From contig NZ_JAENHO010000008.1 in NCBI RefSeq assembly GCF_016785085.1, positions 372,001 through 436,000 of the forward strand: 64,000 nt of DNA, read 5' to 3'. The notes under the pieces were generated by a model. That model was not told the origin of the DNA. It was given only the letters and a program-made list of their open reading frames with translations, and did not search any database. The position numbers and the translations under genes were made by a program. Each line of letters starts with the position of its first letter. Position 1 is the stretch's first letter. Shown piece after piece: positions 33,731-42,253 of the stretch. The stretch is from Paractinoplanes lichenicola. Lineage in GTDB: Bacteria; Actinomycetota; Actinomycetes; Mycobacteriales; Micromonosporaceae.

Positions 33731-35032
33731 ATGAGCGATGACCTGCTGGCCCGCCACCGGGCGGTAATGCCTCACTGGATGCCGGTCTACTACGGCGACG
33801 ACGCCCTCGAGATCGTCGGTGGGGCGGGCCGGCATGTGACCGGCGCTGACGGCCGCACCTATCTGGACTTCTTCGGTGGCGTGCTGACCAACATGATCGG
33901 GTACGACATTCCCGAGATCAACGCGGCCGTGCAGAAGCAGTTGGCGACCGGCGTGGTGCACTCGTCGACGTTGTATCTGATCCGGCAGCAGGTCGAGTTG
34001 GCCGAGCGGATCGCGCGGGTCTCCGGCATCCCGGACGCGCGGGTCTTCTTCACCAATTCGGGCAGTGAGGCCAACGAGACCGCCCTGCTGATGGCCGCGA
34101 ACGTGCGCCGGTCCAACCAGATTCTCGCGATCAAGAACAGCTATCACGGGCGGACGTTCGCGACGATGGCGGTCACCGGGCATCGTAGTTGGTCGTCGAG
34201 TTCGCTCAGCCCGCTCAACGTCTCGTGGCTGGCCTCGGGCGATCGGCTGCGCGGGCGGATGGCGGGGCTGGCCGACGGCGACATCCTCGACGCGGCGGTC
34301 GACGATCTGCGCGAGGTGCTGGCCACGGTGACCGCGGGCGACGTGGCGGCCATGATCGCCGAGCCGATTCAGGGGGTCGGCGGGTTCGTGGCGGGGCCGG
34401 ACGGGCTGCTGGGGGCGTACCAGAAGGTCTTGGGGGAGCACGGGATTCTGCTGATCGCGGACGAGGTGCAGACCGGCTGGGGGCGTACGGGGGAGCATTT
34501 CTGGGGTTATCAGGCGCACGGCGTCACGCCCGACCTGATCACCTTCGCCAAGGGGATCGGCAACGGCTTCGCGCTGGGCGGGGTCGTGGGGCGCGAGGCC
34601 GTGATGAACGCGGTGCCGGCGATCAGCTTCTCCACGTTCGGCGGCAACCCGCTGTCGATGTCGGCGGGCATCGCCGTGCTCGACTTCGTGCTCGATCACG
34701 ATTTGCAGGGCAATGCTGCCCGTACGGGGTCGATCCTGCTCGACGGCCTGCGCGGGCTCGACCTTCCGCTCGTGGGGGAGGTGCGCGGCAAGGGTCTCAT
34801 GATCGGCATCGAGATCGTGCGCCCGGGCACCCGCGAGCCCGACCCGGCGGCCACGGTGCGCGTCTTCGACGAGTGCCGGGCCGGCGGGCTGCTCGTCGGC
34901 AAGGGCGGCCTCTACGGCAACGTGTTGCGGATGGGCCCGCCGCTGACCCTCACCGAGGCCGAGGCGCGCGACGGTTTGTCGATTTTGACCGATGCGTTGG
35001 CCCGGGTGGACGCCGAGGCCCGGATCGCCTGA
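33731..35032 (+). CDS. Class III aminotransferase (beta-alanine/AGXT2-like)
   Basis: 433 aa PLP enzyme: TNSGSEANETALLMA, NSYHGRTFATMAVTG, EPIQGVGG, LIADEVQTGWGRTGEHFWG, and the PLP-Lys in ITFAKGIGNGFALGG. GAGGAG precedes ATG 33731. This group includes beta-alanine-pyruvate and alanine-glyoxylate aminotransferases; downstream of the MocR gene, conversion of beta-alanine to malonate semialdehyde would be the last step of the pathway. It is cut off from MocR by 1.26 kb of repeats. Followed by a strong terminator. Confidence 0.92.
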   Translation: MSDDLLARHRAVMPHWMPVYYGDDALEIVGGAGRHVTGADGRTYLDFFGGVLTNMIGYDIPEINAAVQKQLATGVVHSSTLYLIRQQVELAERIARVSGIPDARVFFTNSGSEANETALLMAANVRRSNQILAIKNSYHGRTFATMAVTGHRSWSSSSLSPLNVSWLASGDRLRGRMAGLADGDILDAAVDDLREVLATVTAGDVAAMIAEPIQGVGGFVAGPDGLLGAYQKVLGEHGILLIADEVQTGWGRTGEHFWGYQAHGVTPDLITFAKGIGNGFALGGVVGREAVMNAVPAISFSTFGGNPLSMSAGIAVLDFVLDHDLQGNAARTGSILLDGLRGLDLPLVGEVRGKGLMIGIEIVRPGTREPDPAATVRVFDECRAGGLLVGKGGLYGNVLRMGPPLTLTEAEARDGLSILTDALARVDAEARIA

Positions 35033-35048
35033 TCTCGGCATGCGGGAC

Positions 35049-35086
35049 CCGTTGGCCCCTTCCCGGGGGCAGGGAGGGGCCAACGG
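35049..35086. terminator. Strong bidirectional hairpin between convergent genes
   Basis: CCGTTGGCCCCTTCCC (35049-35064) pairs with GGGAGGGGCCAACGG (35072-35086) with one bulged base and a 7-nt loop. It separates the aminotransferase from the convergent PhyH gene. Long GC-rich stem without U-tract. Confidence 0.8.
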
Positions 35087-35105
35087 TGATCACCCACCGT
35101 AGTGG

Positions 35106-35984
35106 TCAGCGCAGCCAGGGGACCGATCGGTCGAGCAGTCCGCGCGACGACAATTCGTGCCGCAGGGGAATCTTCTCGTCGATGTAGCCGTCCCATCCGA
35201 CACCCCAGTGATTCGCCGTGTGCGGGGCCTCGCCGAGCAATTGCCGCTGCACCGGGGTGCGATTACGCCACCATTCGGATTCCTTGTCGATCGGCATGTC
35301 GTCGAGCGGCCGGACCCAGCGGTACGTGTACCCGATGAAGAGGATCTTGCGGGTGACCGTGCTGCGGTTGGGCGACCGCGAGTGCCAGAGCCGCCGGTCG
35401 AAGATGAAGCAGTCGCCCGGGTCGGCCGTGATCTCCATGGTGCCGCGCGGGTCCCCGCCGCCCGCGGGCCGGTCCAGTGTGTTGTTCAGGTGGCTGCCCG
35501 GGATCACCTTGGTCGCACCCCGCCCGGTGCGCGACAGGTCCGAGAGCACGTACGCCACCTTGAGCGACAGCATCGGCCGGGGCTGCCCGCCGCCGAGCGT
35601 CTCAGGGTCGCTGTTCTGCCGGTATCCGTCCTGGTGCCAGCCCCACGCCGGCTCCTCTTCGAATGGTTGCGGCGGTGTCACGTCCAAGTGGTTGTGGTGG
35701 GTGTAGATGTTCCAGCCGGCCAGCCCCCACACGTACGGGAAGGTGGTGGGCAGGGTCAGCAGCTCGCCGAACTCCTCGTCGCGCGGCAGGAAGCCGAGCA
35801 TGTGCAGGGTGCCGTCGGGCTTGAGCCGGCCGGCCTCGCGCTCCCGCGCGTACACGCGGTCGACCGCGGCCTCGAGCCGGGCCCGGCGCTCCTCGTCGAG
35901 CGCCTTGCGGACCAGCAGCACCCCGTCGGTCAGGAATTGATTTCGTTGCTCCTCGGTGATGGCCTCGAATCCCGTTTCTTGCAT
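35106..35984 (-). CDS. Phytanoyl-CoA dioxygenase (PhyH) family protein
   Basis: 292 aa Fe(II)/2-oxoglutarate-dependent oxygenase fold. The iron ligands are in WGWHQDGYRQN (HxD) and LWHSRSPN (distal His), with Arg and aromatic residues around as usual (RKILFIGYTYRW). GGGGGA precedes the ATG. These enzymes hydroxylate a wide range of small molecules; substrate unknown. Divergent from the exported TIM-barrel gene. Confidence 0.9.
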   Translation of the reverse strand: MQETGFEAITEEQRNQFLTDGVLLVRKALDEERRARLEAAVDRVYAREREAGRLKPDGTLHMLGFLPRDEEFGELLTLPTTFPYVWGLAGWNIYTHHNHLDVTPPQPFEEEPAWGWHQDGYRQNSDPETLGGGQPRPMLSLKVAYVLSDLSRTGRGATKVIPGSHLNNTLDRPAGGGDPRGTMEITADPGDCFIFDRRLWHSRSPNRSTVTRKILFIGYTYRWVRPLDDMPIDKESEWWRNRTPVQRQLLGEAPHTANHWGVGWDGYIDEKIPLRHELSSRGLLDRSVPWLR

Positions 35985-36233
35985 TCTTCCGGTCCCCCTG
36001 TTGAGTTTTGTTCCCTGGGAACTCGGCGCGCTTGATGACTAAGACGCGGCTCGGCGGGGTCCGCGTTGCAGCGGTCGAAACACTTCGAAGCAGCGACGCT
36101 CATGGATACGCAGAGTGATCGAAAGGTTTTGCCCGGTTGCGGGAAACTTTTGCTGGATCTGAAGAAACTTAGGTTCCCTCCGAACGAAACACCTGCGTAA
36201 TGTATCGAGCGATGTCGTTCAAAGGAGACCGCA
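35985..36233. other. Divergent intergenic region with inverted and direct repeats
   Basis: 249 bp less GC-rich than its surroundings. It holds the inverted repeat TCGAA-ACAC-TTCGA (about 36076-36090) and a repeated GAAACTT (about 36145 and 36164) facing the exported isomerase gene. AAAGGAG precedes that gene's ATG. I see no RNA gene or ORF. Confidence 0.5.
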
Positions 36234-37142
36234 ATGCCGCAGTCATTGAATCGTCGTCAACTACTCGGCGCCGCGGCCGCGGCCGGCGCCGCGGCCACCC
36301 TCGCAGTCCCGGGCGCCGCGCAGGCGGGCGGTTCCCACTCGTCGAACCGGCGGGTTCCTCGTGACCAGATCAGCGTGCAGCTCTACACCCTGCGCAACCA
36401 GCTGAGCATCGACCTGGAGGCGAGCCTCGCGGAGCTCGCCGAGATCGGCTACAAGCGGGTCGAGCACGCCGGCTTCGTCGGCCGCACCGCCGCCCAGTTC
36501 CGGGCCGCCCTCGACGCCGCCGGCCTGCGCGCCACCTCGGGCCACGTCGGCATCCCGCAGCCGTTCGACGCCACGACCTGGGAGAAGGCCCTCCAGGACG
36601 CGAACGTCGTCGGCAACAAGTTCATCGTCCACCCGTTCTTCGGCCAGGGCGCCAACGGCCCGATCCGGGACGCCGCCGTCTACCGCGCCTTCGCGGCCGA
36701 CCTCAACAAGGCCGGCAAGCTGGCCAAGCGGGCCGGGCTGTCGTTCGGCTACCACAACCACCACGCCGAGTTCTTCCGGCAGACCGGCACCAAGCTCACC
36801 GGCATGGACATCCTGTTCAACGAGACCGACGAGCGTTACGTGCACTTCGAGGTCGACCTGTTCTGGGCCTTCCGCGGCGCGCACGACCCGGTGGACCTGA
36901 TCGAGGAGAACCGCGGCCGCATCAAGCAGGTGCACGTCAAGGACCTCGACATCAACGCCAGCTTCGCCGACCCGGGTGACGGCCTGATCGACTTCGGCCG
37001 CATCTTCAAGAACGCCAAGGAGGCCGGGCTCATCGAGTACATCGTGGAACGCGACGACGCGGGATCGCCACCGCGCACCCCCGCCGACGCCCTCGTGACC
37101 GCCGAGCGCGGTTTCGACTACCTGGACGGGCTGCGATTCTGA
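36234..37142 (+). CDS. Tat-exported sugar phosphate isomerase/epimerase-like TIM-barrel protein
   Basis: 302 aa. Twin-arginine signal SLNRRQLLGAAAAAGAAAT, then an AP-endonuclease-2/xylose-isomerase-like barrel: QISVQLYTLRNQL, VEHAGFVGRTAAQFR, SFGYHNHHAEF, and EVDLFWAFRGAHDPVDLI, VHVKDLD, GDGLIDF with the metal-site acidic residues. The stop overlaps the next gene by 1 bp. Export of such a barrel together with a PQQ-type sugar dehydrogenase suggests extracellular sugar modification. Confidence 0.88.
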   Translation: MPQSLNRRQLLGAAAAAGAAATLAVPGAAQAGGSHSSNRRVPRDQISVQLYTLRNQLSIDLEASLAELAEIGYKRVEHAGFVGRTAAQFRAALDAAGLRATSGHVGIPQPFDATTWEKALQDANVVGNKFIVHPFFGQGANGPIRDAAVYRAFAADLNKAGKLAKRAGLSFGYHNHHAEFFRQTGTKLTGMDILFNETDERYVHFEVDLFWAFRGAHDPVDLIEENRGRIKQVHVKDLDINASFADPGDGLIDFGRIFKNAKEAGLIEYIVERDDAGSPPRTPADALVTAERGFDYLDGLRF

Positions 37143-39211
37143 TGATGCGCCGCCTTGGTCTGCTCAGCGTTGCCGGCATCGCCTCCCTGATGCTGCCGGC
37201 CGCGGCCGTCGCCGGCCCCAGTCAGCCTCTGCCGCCGTCCTCGGACTTCCAGAAGGTCACCCTCAACGACTTCCCGGGCGAGCCCATCGCGATCGCCGTG
37301 CTGCCCGACCGGCGGGTGCTGCACACGGCCCGCGGCGGCGAGGTCCGCATCCACGAGCCCGCCACCGGCCGCAACGTGCTGGCCGCGACGATCCCGGTCT
37401 ACCTGCACGACGAGGAGGGTGTGCAGGGCATCGCGGTCGACGACGACTTCGAGCGCAACAAGTGGGTCTACGTCTACTACTCGCCGCCGCTGAACACGCC
37501 GGCCGACGACCCGAACACCCCGCAGGTCAACGAGGGCGACGCGCCGGCCGAGGGCACGGCGGCCGACTTCGCCCCGTTCAAGGGGCACATGCAGCTCTCG
37601 CGCTACAAGCTGCAGGGCAGCACCCTCAACCTGAAGACCGAGCAGAAGATCATGCAGGTCAACACCGACCGCGGTCAGTGCTGCCACGTCGGCGGCAAGA
37701 TCGACTTCGACAGCAAGGGCAACCTGTACCTGTCGACCGGTGACGACAGCAACCCGTTCTTCTCCGACGGCTACGCCCCGATCGACGAGCGCGCGAACCG
37801 CAACCCGGTCTTCGACGCGCAGCGCACCGCGGCCAACACCAACGACCTGCGCGGCAAGGTCCTGCGCATCAAGGTGAACAGCAGCGGGAAGTACTCGATC
37901 CCCAAGGGCAACCTGTTCAAGCCGGGCACCCCCAAGACCCGGCCCGAGATCTACGCCATGGGCCTGCGCAACCCGTTCCGGTTCACCGTCGACCCCCGTA
38001 CGGACGTGGTCTACGTCGGCGACTACTCGCCCGACGCGCAGACCGCGAACCCGGCGCGCGGCCCGGCCGGCCAGGGCCGCTGGGTGGCCATCGACAAGCC
38101 CGCCAACTACGGCTGGCCGTACTGCGTGGCCCCGGACCAGCCGTACGTGGACTACGACTTCGCCACCGGCACCAGCGGCGCGCCGTTCAACTGCGCCAAG
38201 CCGGTCAACGAGTCGCCCAACAACACCGGCCTGAAGAACCTCCCGCCGGTCGAGAAGCCCGAGGTCATCTACGGCTACGGCGCCAGCGCGCAGTTCCCGG
38301 AGCTGGGCACTGGCGGCATCGGCCCGATGGGCGGCCCGGCCTACGACTACGACAAGCGGTCGCGCTCGCAGATCAAGTGGCCCGAGGCGTTCGACGGCAA
38401 GCCGCTGTTCGCCGAGTGGACCCGCGACTACGTCAAGGCGTTCACGCTCGACCGCCGCAACCAGGTGACGAAGATCGAGCCGGTGCTCCCGGAGCTGGTC
38501 TTCGACAACCCGATGGACCTCGAGTTCGGCCCCGACGGCGCGCTCTACGTCCTCGAGTACGGCGACGGCTACTTCAACGAGAACCCGGACGCCCAGCTCG
38601 CCCGCTTCGACTACGTACGCGGCAACCGCACGCCCATCCCGAAGGTGTCGGCCACCCCGACCTCGGGCCAGGCGCCGCTGACGGTCCAGTTCTCCAGCGC
38701 CGGCACCACCGACCCGGACGGCGACGCGCTGAAGTACGCGTGGTATCTCGACAACGACAACAAGGTCGACTCCACCGCGCCCAACCCGACCTTCACGTTC
38801 ACCGCGAACGGCGACTACCGCCCGACGCTGAAGGTCACCGACAGCACCGGCCGGTCCGCCTCGGCCGAGGTGATCCTGCCGGTCGGCACGGCCGCCCCGG
38901 TCGTCGAGTTCGTCACGCCGCAGGAGGGCCAGCCGTTCGCCTTCGGTGACACGGTCAACTTCGAGGTGCGCGTGACCGACGACGCCCCGGTCGACTGCGC
39001 CCGGGTCACCGTGACCTACATCCTCGGGCACGACCAGCACGGGCACCCGCTCAGCACGGCGTCCGGCTGCACCGGCTCGATCGTCACGTTCCTCGACCCC
39101 GGGCACGCCGGGGCCGACAACCTGACGGGCGTGTTCGTGGCCTCGTACACGGACACCGGCGTCCCGCCGCAGACCGGCCGCGACACCGTTGTTCTACAAC
39201 CGTCTAATTAA
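37142..39211 (+). CDS. Secreted PQQ-dependent sugar dehydrogenase-like protein with PKD domain
   Basis: 689 aa. Signal peptide (about 1-24), then a glucose/sorbosone dehydrogenase beta-propeller (about 35-490; IAIAVLPDRRVLHTARGGEVRI, CCHVGGKIDFDSKGNLYLSTGD, MGLRNPFRFTVD, GALYVLEYGDGYF). A PKD domain follows (about 500-580, TDPDGDALKYAWYLD), then an Ig-like tail (about 585-689, with HDQHGHPL). ATG 37142 overlaps the upstream stop (TGATG). The two exported proteins form an operon ended by the hairpin at 39227. Confidence 0.9.
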   Translation: MMRRLGLLSVAGIASLMLPAAAVAGPSQPLPPSSDFQKVTLNDFPGEPIAIAVLPDRRVLHTARGGEVRIHEPATGRNVLAATIPVYLHDEEGVQGIAVDDDFERNKWVYVYYSPPLNTPADDPNTPQVNEGDAPAEGTAADFAPFKGHMQLSRYKLQGSTLNLKTEQKIMQVNTDRGQCCHVGGKIDFDSKGNLYLSTGDDSNPFFSDGYAPIDERANRNPVFDAQRTAANTNDLRGKVLRIKVNSSGKYSIPKGNLFKPGTPKTRPEIYAMGLRNPFRFTVDPRTDVVYVGDYSPDAQTANPARGPAGQGRWVAIDKPANYGWPYCVAPDQPYVDYDFATGTSGAPFNCAKPVNESPNNTGLKNLPPVEKPEVIYGYGASAQFPELGTGGIGPMGGPAYDYDKRSRSQIKWPEAFDGKPLFAEWTRDYVKAFTLDRRNQVTKIEPVLPELVFDNPMDLEFGPDGALYVLEYGDGYFNENPDAQLARFDYVRGNRTPIPKVSATPTSGQAPLTVQFSSAGTTDPDGDALKYAWYLDNDNKVDSTAPNPTFTFTANGDYRPTLKVTDSTGRSASAEVILPVGTAAPVVEFVTPQEGQPFAFGDTVNFEVRVTDDAPVDCARVTVTYILGHDQHGHPLSTASGCTGSIVTFLDPGHAGADNLTGVFVASYTDTGVPPQTGRDTVVLQPSN

Positions 39212-39226
39212 CCTGGGTAACAGCTG

Positions 39227-39253
39227 AAGGCCGGGTCCACGGGGCCCGGCCTT
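39227..39253 (+). terminator. Rho-independent-like terminator
   Basis: AAGGCCGGG (39227-39235) pairs with CCCGGCCTT (39245-39253), 9-nt loop, followed by the AT-rich CAATTGTG. Lies directly after the PQQ-type dehydrogenase gene. Confidence 0.8.
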
Positions 39254-39363
39254 CAATTGTGTAAAGTTCGGGCACAGTTGGCACATCGGTCGCTTGCGCA
39301 GGGTTTGAGCTTCGGCGAAACATGTCGAAAGTTGACTATCAGGCAAACGTCGGATGTTTCGAC

Positions 39364-39381
39364 GGCGAACCAGCGGCGAAA
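39364..39381. promoter_or_regulatory. Possible PHO-box-like direct repeat upstream of pit
   Basis: GGCGAAC and GGCGAAA are spaced exactly 11 bp apart (39364 and 39375). Read on the other strand they give TTTCGCC and GTTCGCC, one base from the GTTCACC units of actinobacterial PHO boxes, which also have an 11-bp period. Position about 60 bp before the transporter start. Weak evidence. Confidence 0.3.
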
Positions 39382-39440
39382 ACTATCTACGTGGTCTCAG
39401 CCCCTTTTCAGGCTGGCGTTACCGGGGCGACGCTGACGGA

Positions 39441-40661
39441 GTGACAGAGACAACGGTCATTCTGGCCCTGGTTGTCATCACTGCCCTCGGCTTTGATTTC
39501 ACCAACGGGTTCCACGACACGGCGAATGCGATGGCCACGTCCATCGCCACTGGAGCACTGCGGCCGAAGGTGGCCGTGGCCCTCTCCGGCATCCTCAACC
39601 TGATCGGCGCGTTCCTCTCCGTCGAGGTCGCCCTGACCGTCAGCAACGCGGTCGTCCGCATCCAGAACTCGGACGGCACACCCAAGGATTCCCTGACATC
39701 CGACGGTGGCACAGCGTTGCTACTCATCGTCCTGTGCGGCCTGATCGGCGGCATCGTCTGGAACCTCCTGACGTGGCTGCTCGGTCTGCCCTCGAGCTCG
39801 TCGCACGCGCTCTTCGGCGGCCTGGTCGGCGCCACCATCGCCGGCCTGGGCTGGGCCGGCGTCAACTGGAACGGCGACGGCTCCAAGCTCGACGGCGTCA
39901 TCGGCAAGGTGATCCTGCCCGCGCTGATGTCCCCCGTGATCGCGGGCCTGGTCGCCGCGGTCGGCACCTGGATCATCTACAAGGTGACCGTCGGCGTCGC
40001 GGCCCGCTTCACCGACAACGGCTTCCGCTGGGGCCAGATCGGCAGCGCCTCGCTCGTCTCGCTCGCGCACGGCACCAACGATGCGCAGAAGACGATGGGC
40101 GTCATCACGCTGGCGCTGATCGCCACCGGCGACTGGACCGACACCAAGAACATCCCGTTCTGGGTCAAGGCGGCCTGCGCCCTCGCGATCGCGCTCGGCA
40201 CCTACCTCGGCGGCTGGCGGATCATCCGTACGCTGGGCAAGGGCCTGGTCGAGATCGCACCCCCGCAGGGCATGGCCGCCGAGTCCGCCTCGGCCGCGGT
40301 GATCCTGGCCTCCAGCCACCTCGGGTTCGCGCTGTCCACCACGCACGTGGCGACCGGCTCGATCCTCGGCTCCGGCGTCGGCAAGCCCGGCGCCCAGGTG
40401 CGCTGGCGGGTGGCCGGCCGCATGGTCGCGGCCTGGCTGATCACGCTGCCCTCGGCCGCGGTGGTCGGCGCCATCATGTGGTGGATCGGCCACGCGCTCG
40501 GCGGCGGCCTGGCCGGCGCGATCATCGTCTTCGTGCTGCTGCTGGCCGCGGCCGGCTACATGTACTGGCACTCGCGCAAGACGCCGATCGACCACAACAA
40601 CGTCAACGACGAGTGGGACGAGAAGACGTCCGAGCGCGTCCCCGCCGGTACGGCGAGCTGA
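39441..40661 (+). CDS. pit: Inorganic phosphate transporter, PiT family
   Basis: About 406 aa, some ten TM segments. The PiT signature GFDFTNGFHDTANAMATSIATGAL is at the N-terminus and its inverted-repeat partner SLAHGTNDAQKTMGVITLAL in the second half. The GTG at 39441 is chosen because the protein then starts at the first TM segment; the ORF opens upstream at 39354. Low-affinity metal-phosphate:H+ symport is expected. First gene of a three-gene cluster whose order matches mycobacterial pitA-Rv0544c-Rv0543c. Confidence 0.95.
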   Translation: MTETTVILALVVITALGFDFTNGFHDTANAMATSIATGALRPKVAVALSGILNLIGAFLSVEVALTVSNAVVRIQNSDGTPKDSLTSDGGTALLLIVLCGLIGGIVWNLLTWLLGLPSSSSHALFGGLVGATIAGLGWAGVNWNGDGSKLDGVIGKVILPALMSPVIAGLVAAVGTWIIYKVTVGVAARFTDNGFRWGQIGSASLVSLAHGTNDAQKTMGVITLALIATGDWTDTKNIPFWVKAACALAIALGTYLGGWRIIRTLGKGLVEIAPPQGMAAESASAAVILASSHLGFALSTTHVATGSILGSGVGKPGAQVRWRVAGRMVAAWLITLPSAAVVGAIMWWIGHALGGGLAGAIIVFVLLLAAAGYMYWHSRKTPIDHNNVNDEWDEKTSERVPAGTAS

Positions 40662-40674
40662 GAGGGCAGACGAC

Positions 40675-40971
40675 ATGCACAACCTGGGATTCGCCCTCGA
40701 AGGCGCCTGGAAGGTCCTGGCCGCCAGCCTGATCCTCGGGGCCGGCCTGCCCGCGATCTTCGCGCTCGGCATCCGCTCGCTGGCCTGGGGCGCGGGCGGC
40801 GACGCCGAAGTCGACCACGCCGCCCCCAACCCGGCCGGCAAGGTTCTCGGCTACGTGCTCTTCGCCGTCGTCATCCTCGGCGTCCTGCTGGGCATCACGT
40901 TCATCGTGGCCAGCGGCTTCGGCAAGGCGCTGAGCTTCGAGCACATCTATCCGACGATCGTCGACAAGTAG
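40675..40971 (+). CDS. Small membrane protein of the pit cluster
   Basis: 98 aa with two TM segments (about 10-35 and 58-80) separated by a short Gly/Ala/Pro loop. Thirteen bases after pit and 9 before the DUF3349 gene. In mycobacteria the equivalent position (Rv0544c) also holds a small two-TM protein. Probably works with the transporter; mechanism unknown. Confidence 0.8.
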   Translation: MHNLGFALEGAWKVLAASLILGAGLPAIFALGIRSLAWGAGGDAEVDHAAPNPAGKVLGYVLFAVVILGVLLGITFIVASGFGKALSFEHIYPTIVDK

Positions 40972-40980
40972 GAGACGGCA

Positions 40981-41298
40981 GTGACCGACGACCGCTCCAA
41001 CTTCCTGACCCGTACGGTCGGGTGGCTGCGTGCCGGCTACCCGGCCGGGGTGCCCCGCCAGGACTACGTGGCCCTGCTCGGCGTGCTGCGCCGCAAGCTC
41101 ACCGAGGACGAGATTCGTCAGATCGCCGCGGACCTGGCCCACCACTCGCTGAGCAGCGAGGACCCGATCACCGGCGAGGACATCGAAAAGATGATCAGCG
41201 ACTCGATGCTGCAGGAGGCCACGCCGGCCGATGTGGCCCGGGTGTCGGCCCACCTCGCGGCGGGCGGCTGGCCGCTGGCCGACCCGCCCACCGAGTAA
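40981..41298 (+). CDS. DUF3349 domain protein
   Basis: 105 aa; the whole protein matches the small helical DUF3349 family known from M. tuberculosis Rv0543c: FLTRTVGWLRAGYPAGVPRQDYVALLGVLRRKLTEDEI and an ATPADVARVSAHLAAGGWPLA tail. Third gene of the phosphate cluster, GTG start. Function unknown; conserved linkage suggests a role in phosphate uptake or its control. Confidence 0.85.
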   Translation: MTDDRSNFLTRTVGWLRAGYPAGVPRQDYVALLGVLRRKLTEDEIRQIAADLAHHSLSSEDPITGEDIEKMISDSMLQEATPADVARVSAHLAAGGWPLADPPTE

Positions 41299-41324
41299 GT
41301 TTTCGCGCTCCTCCGGCGGCCAGG

Positions 41325-42200
41325 TCACTCGACCTGGCCGCTTCGCGTTGCCGACAAGTAACGAACCCCGGTCATCTCCTCCGAGACCGACCACAGGCGG
41401 CGCGCGGTCGCCGGGTCGGCGGCGGCGGGGGTGGCCTTGACGACGCGCGGGGCGCCGCGCATCTCGCCCAGCCCGCCGGGGCCGATGAACTGGCCGCCTC
41501 TCACCGAGGCGTCGGTCGCGGCGAACACCGTGGGCCGGGCGCCGTCGTCGGCCGAGGCGGCCAGAATCCGGTTGCCGAGCAGCAGCGCTGTGCGGTAGAG
41601 GCCCGGCTGCGTCTTGGCCTGCAGGCTGGTCGCCGCGTAACCCGGGTGGGCCAGCACGCTGCGCAGGGACGAGCCGGTTTCGGCCAGCCGGCGCTGCAGT
41701 TCCAGGCCGAAGACGACGTTGGCCAGCTTCGACTGGTTGTAGGCGGTGCCGTGCCGATAACCGTGCTCGGCGTTCAGATCGTCGAAGTTCAGGCGGCCCT
41801 GCTTGTGCAGGGTCGAGCTGACCGTGACGACCCGGTCGGCGATGCGGTCGAGCAGCAGGCCGGTCAGCGCGAAGTGGGCCAGGTGGTTGACCGCGAACTG
41901 CATCTCGAACCCCTGGGCGCTGAGCGTGCGCGGCAACCCCATCACGCCCGCGTTGTTGATCAGCACGTCGACCCGCTCGATCCCGTCGGCGAACGCGCGC
42001 ACCGAGTCGAGATCGGCCAGATCGACCACCCGCACCTCGCTGCTCCCGCCGGTCAGCCGCGCCCGCGCTTCCCGGCCCTTGTTCCCATCCCGTACGCCCA
42101 TGATCACGTGGGCGCCGCGGTCGGTGAGCGCCTTGGCCGTGGCGAATCCCAGCCCGCTGTTGGCCCCGGTGACAACATAGATAGCTCCCATGCGGCCCAT
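41325..42200 (-). CDS. Short-chain dehydrogenase/reductase (retinol dehydrogenase-like)
   Basis: About 291 aa. Cofactor motif VTGANSGLGFATA (TGxxxGxG), INNAGVMGLPRT, catalytic Ser in VVTVSSTLHKQG and YNQSKLANVVFGLEL in the YxxxK position (Tyr-Asn-Gln-Ser-Lys). ATG 42200 has GAAGG upstream (ATG 42191 is an alternative). Divergent from a TetR gene with a palindromic operator between them, so it is probably the TetR target. Confidence 0.92.
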   Translation of the reverse strand: MGRMGAIYVVTGANSGLGFATAKALTDRGAHVIMGVRDGNKGREARARLTGGSSEVRVVDLADLDSVRAFADGIERVDVLINNAGVMGLPRTLSAQGFEMQFAVNHLAHFALTGLLLDRIADRVVTVSSTLHKQGRLNFDDLNAEHGYRHGTAYNQSKLANVVFGLELQRRLAETGSSLRSVLAHPGYAATSLQAKTQPGLYRTALLLGNRILAASADDGARPTVFAATDASVRGGQFIGPGGLGEMRGAPRVVKATPAAADPATARRLWSVSEEMTGVRYLSATRSGQVE

Positions 42201-42211
42201 GGTGCCTTCGC

Positions 42212-42226
42212 TGACACAGCGTGTCA
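42212..42226. promoter_or_regulatory. TetR operator between SDR and TetR genes
   Basis: Perfect inverted repeat TGACAC-AGC-GTGTCA, 11 bp from the SDR start and 28 bp from the TetR start. Size and symmetry fit a TetR-family dimer site, able to block both divergent promoters. Confidence 0.75.
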
Positions 42227-42253
42227 ACACTGCCATGGCGTAACATCGCGGCC

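Noticed and set aside
32466..33734. 422-residue open frame covering the repeat block
   Set aside because: It starts ATGA-coupled to the MocR stop, but it is open because the repeat periods are multiples of three. Other frames on both strands are equally open and none shows a domain.
37118..39106. 662-residue minus-strand open frame opposite the PQQ-type dehydrogenase
   Set aside because: Val/Arg/Gly-rich shadow of a strongly supported secreted protein.
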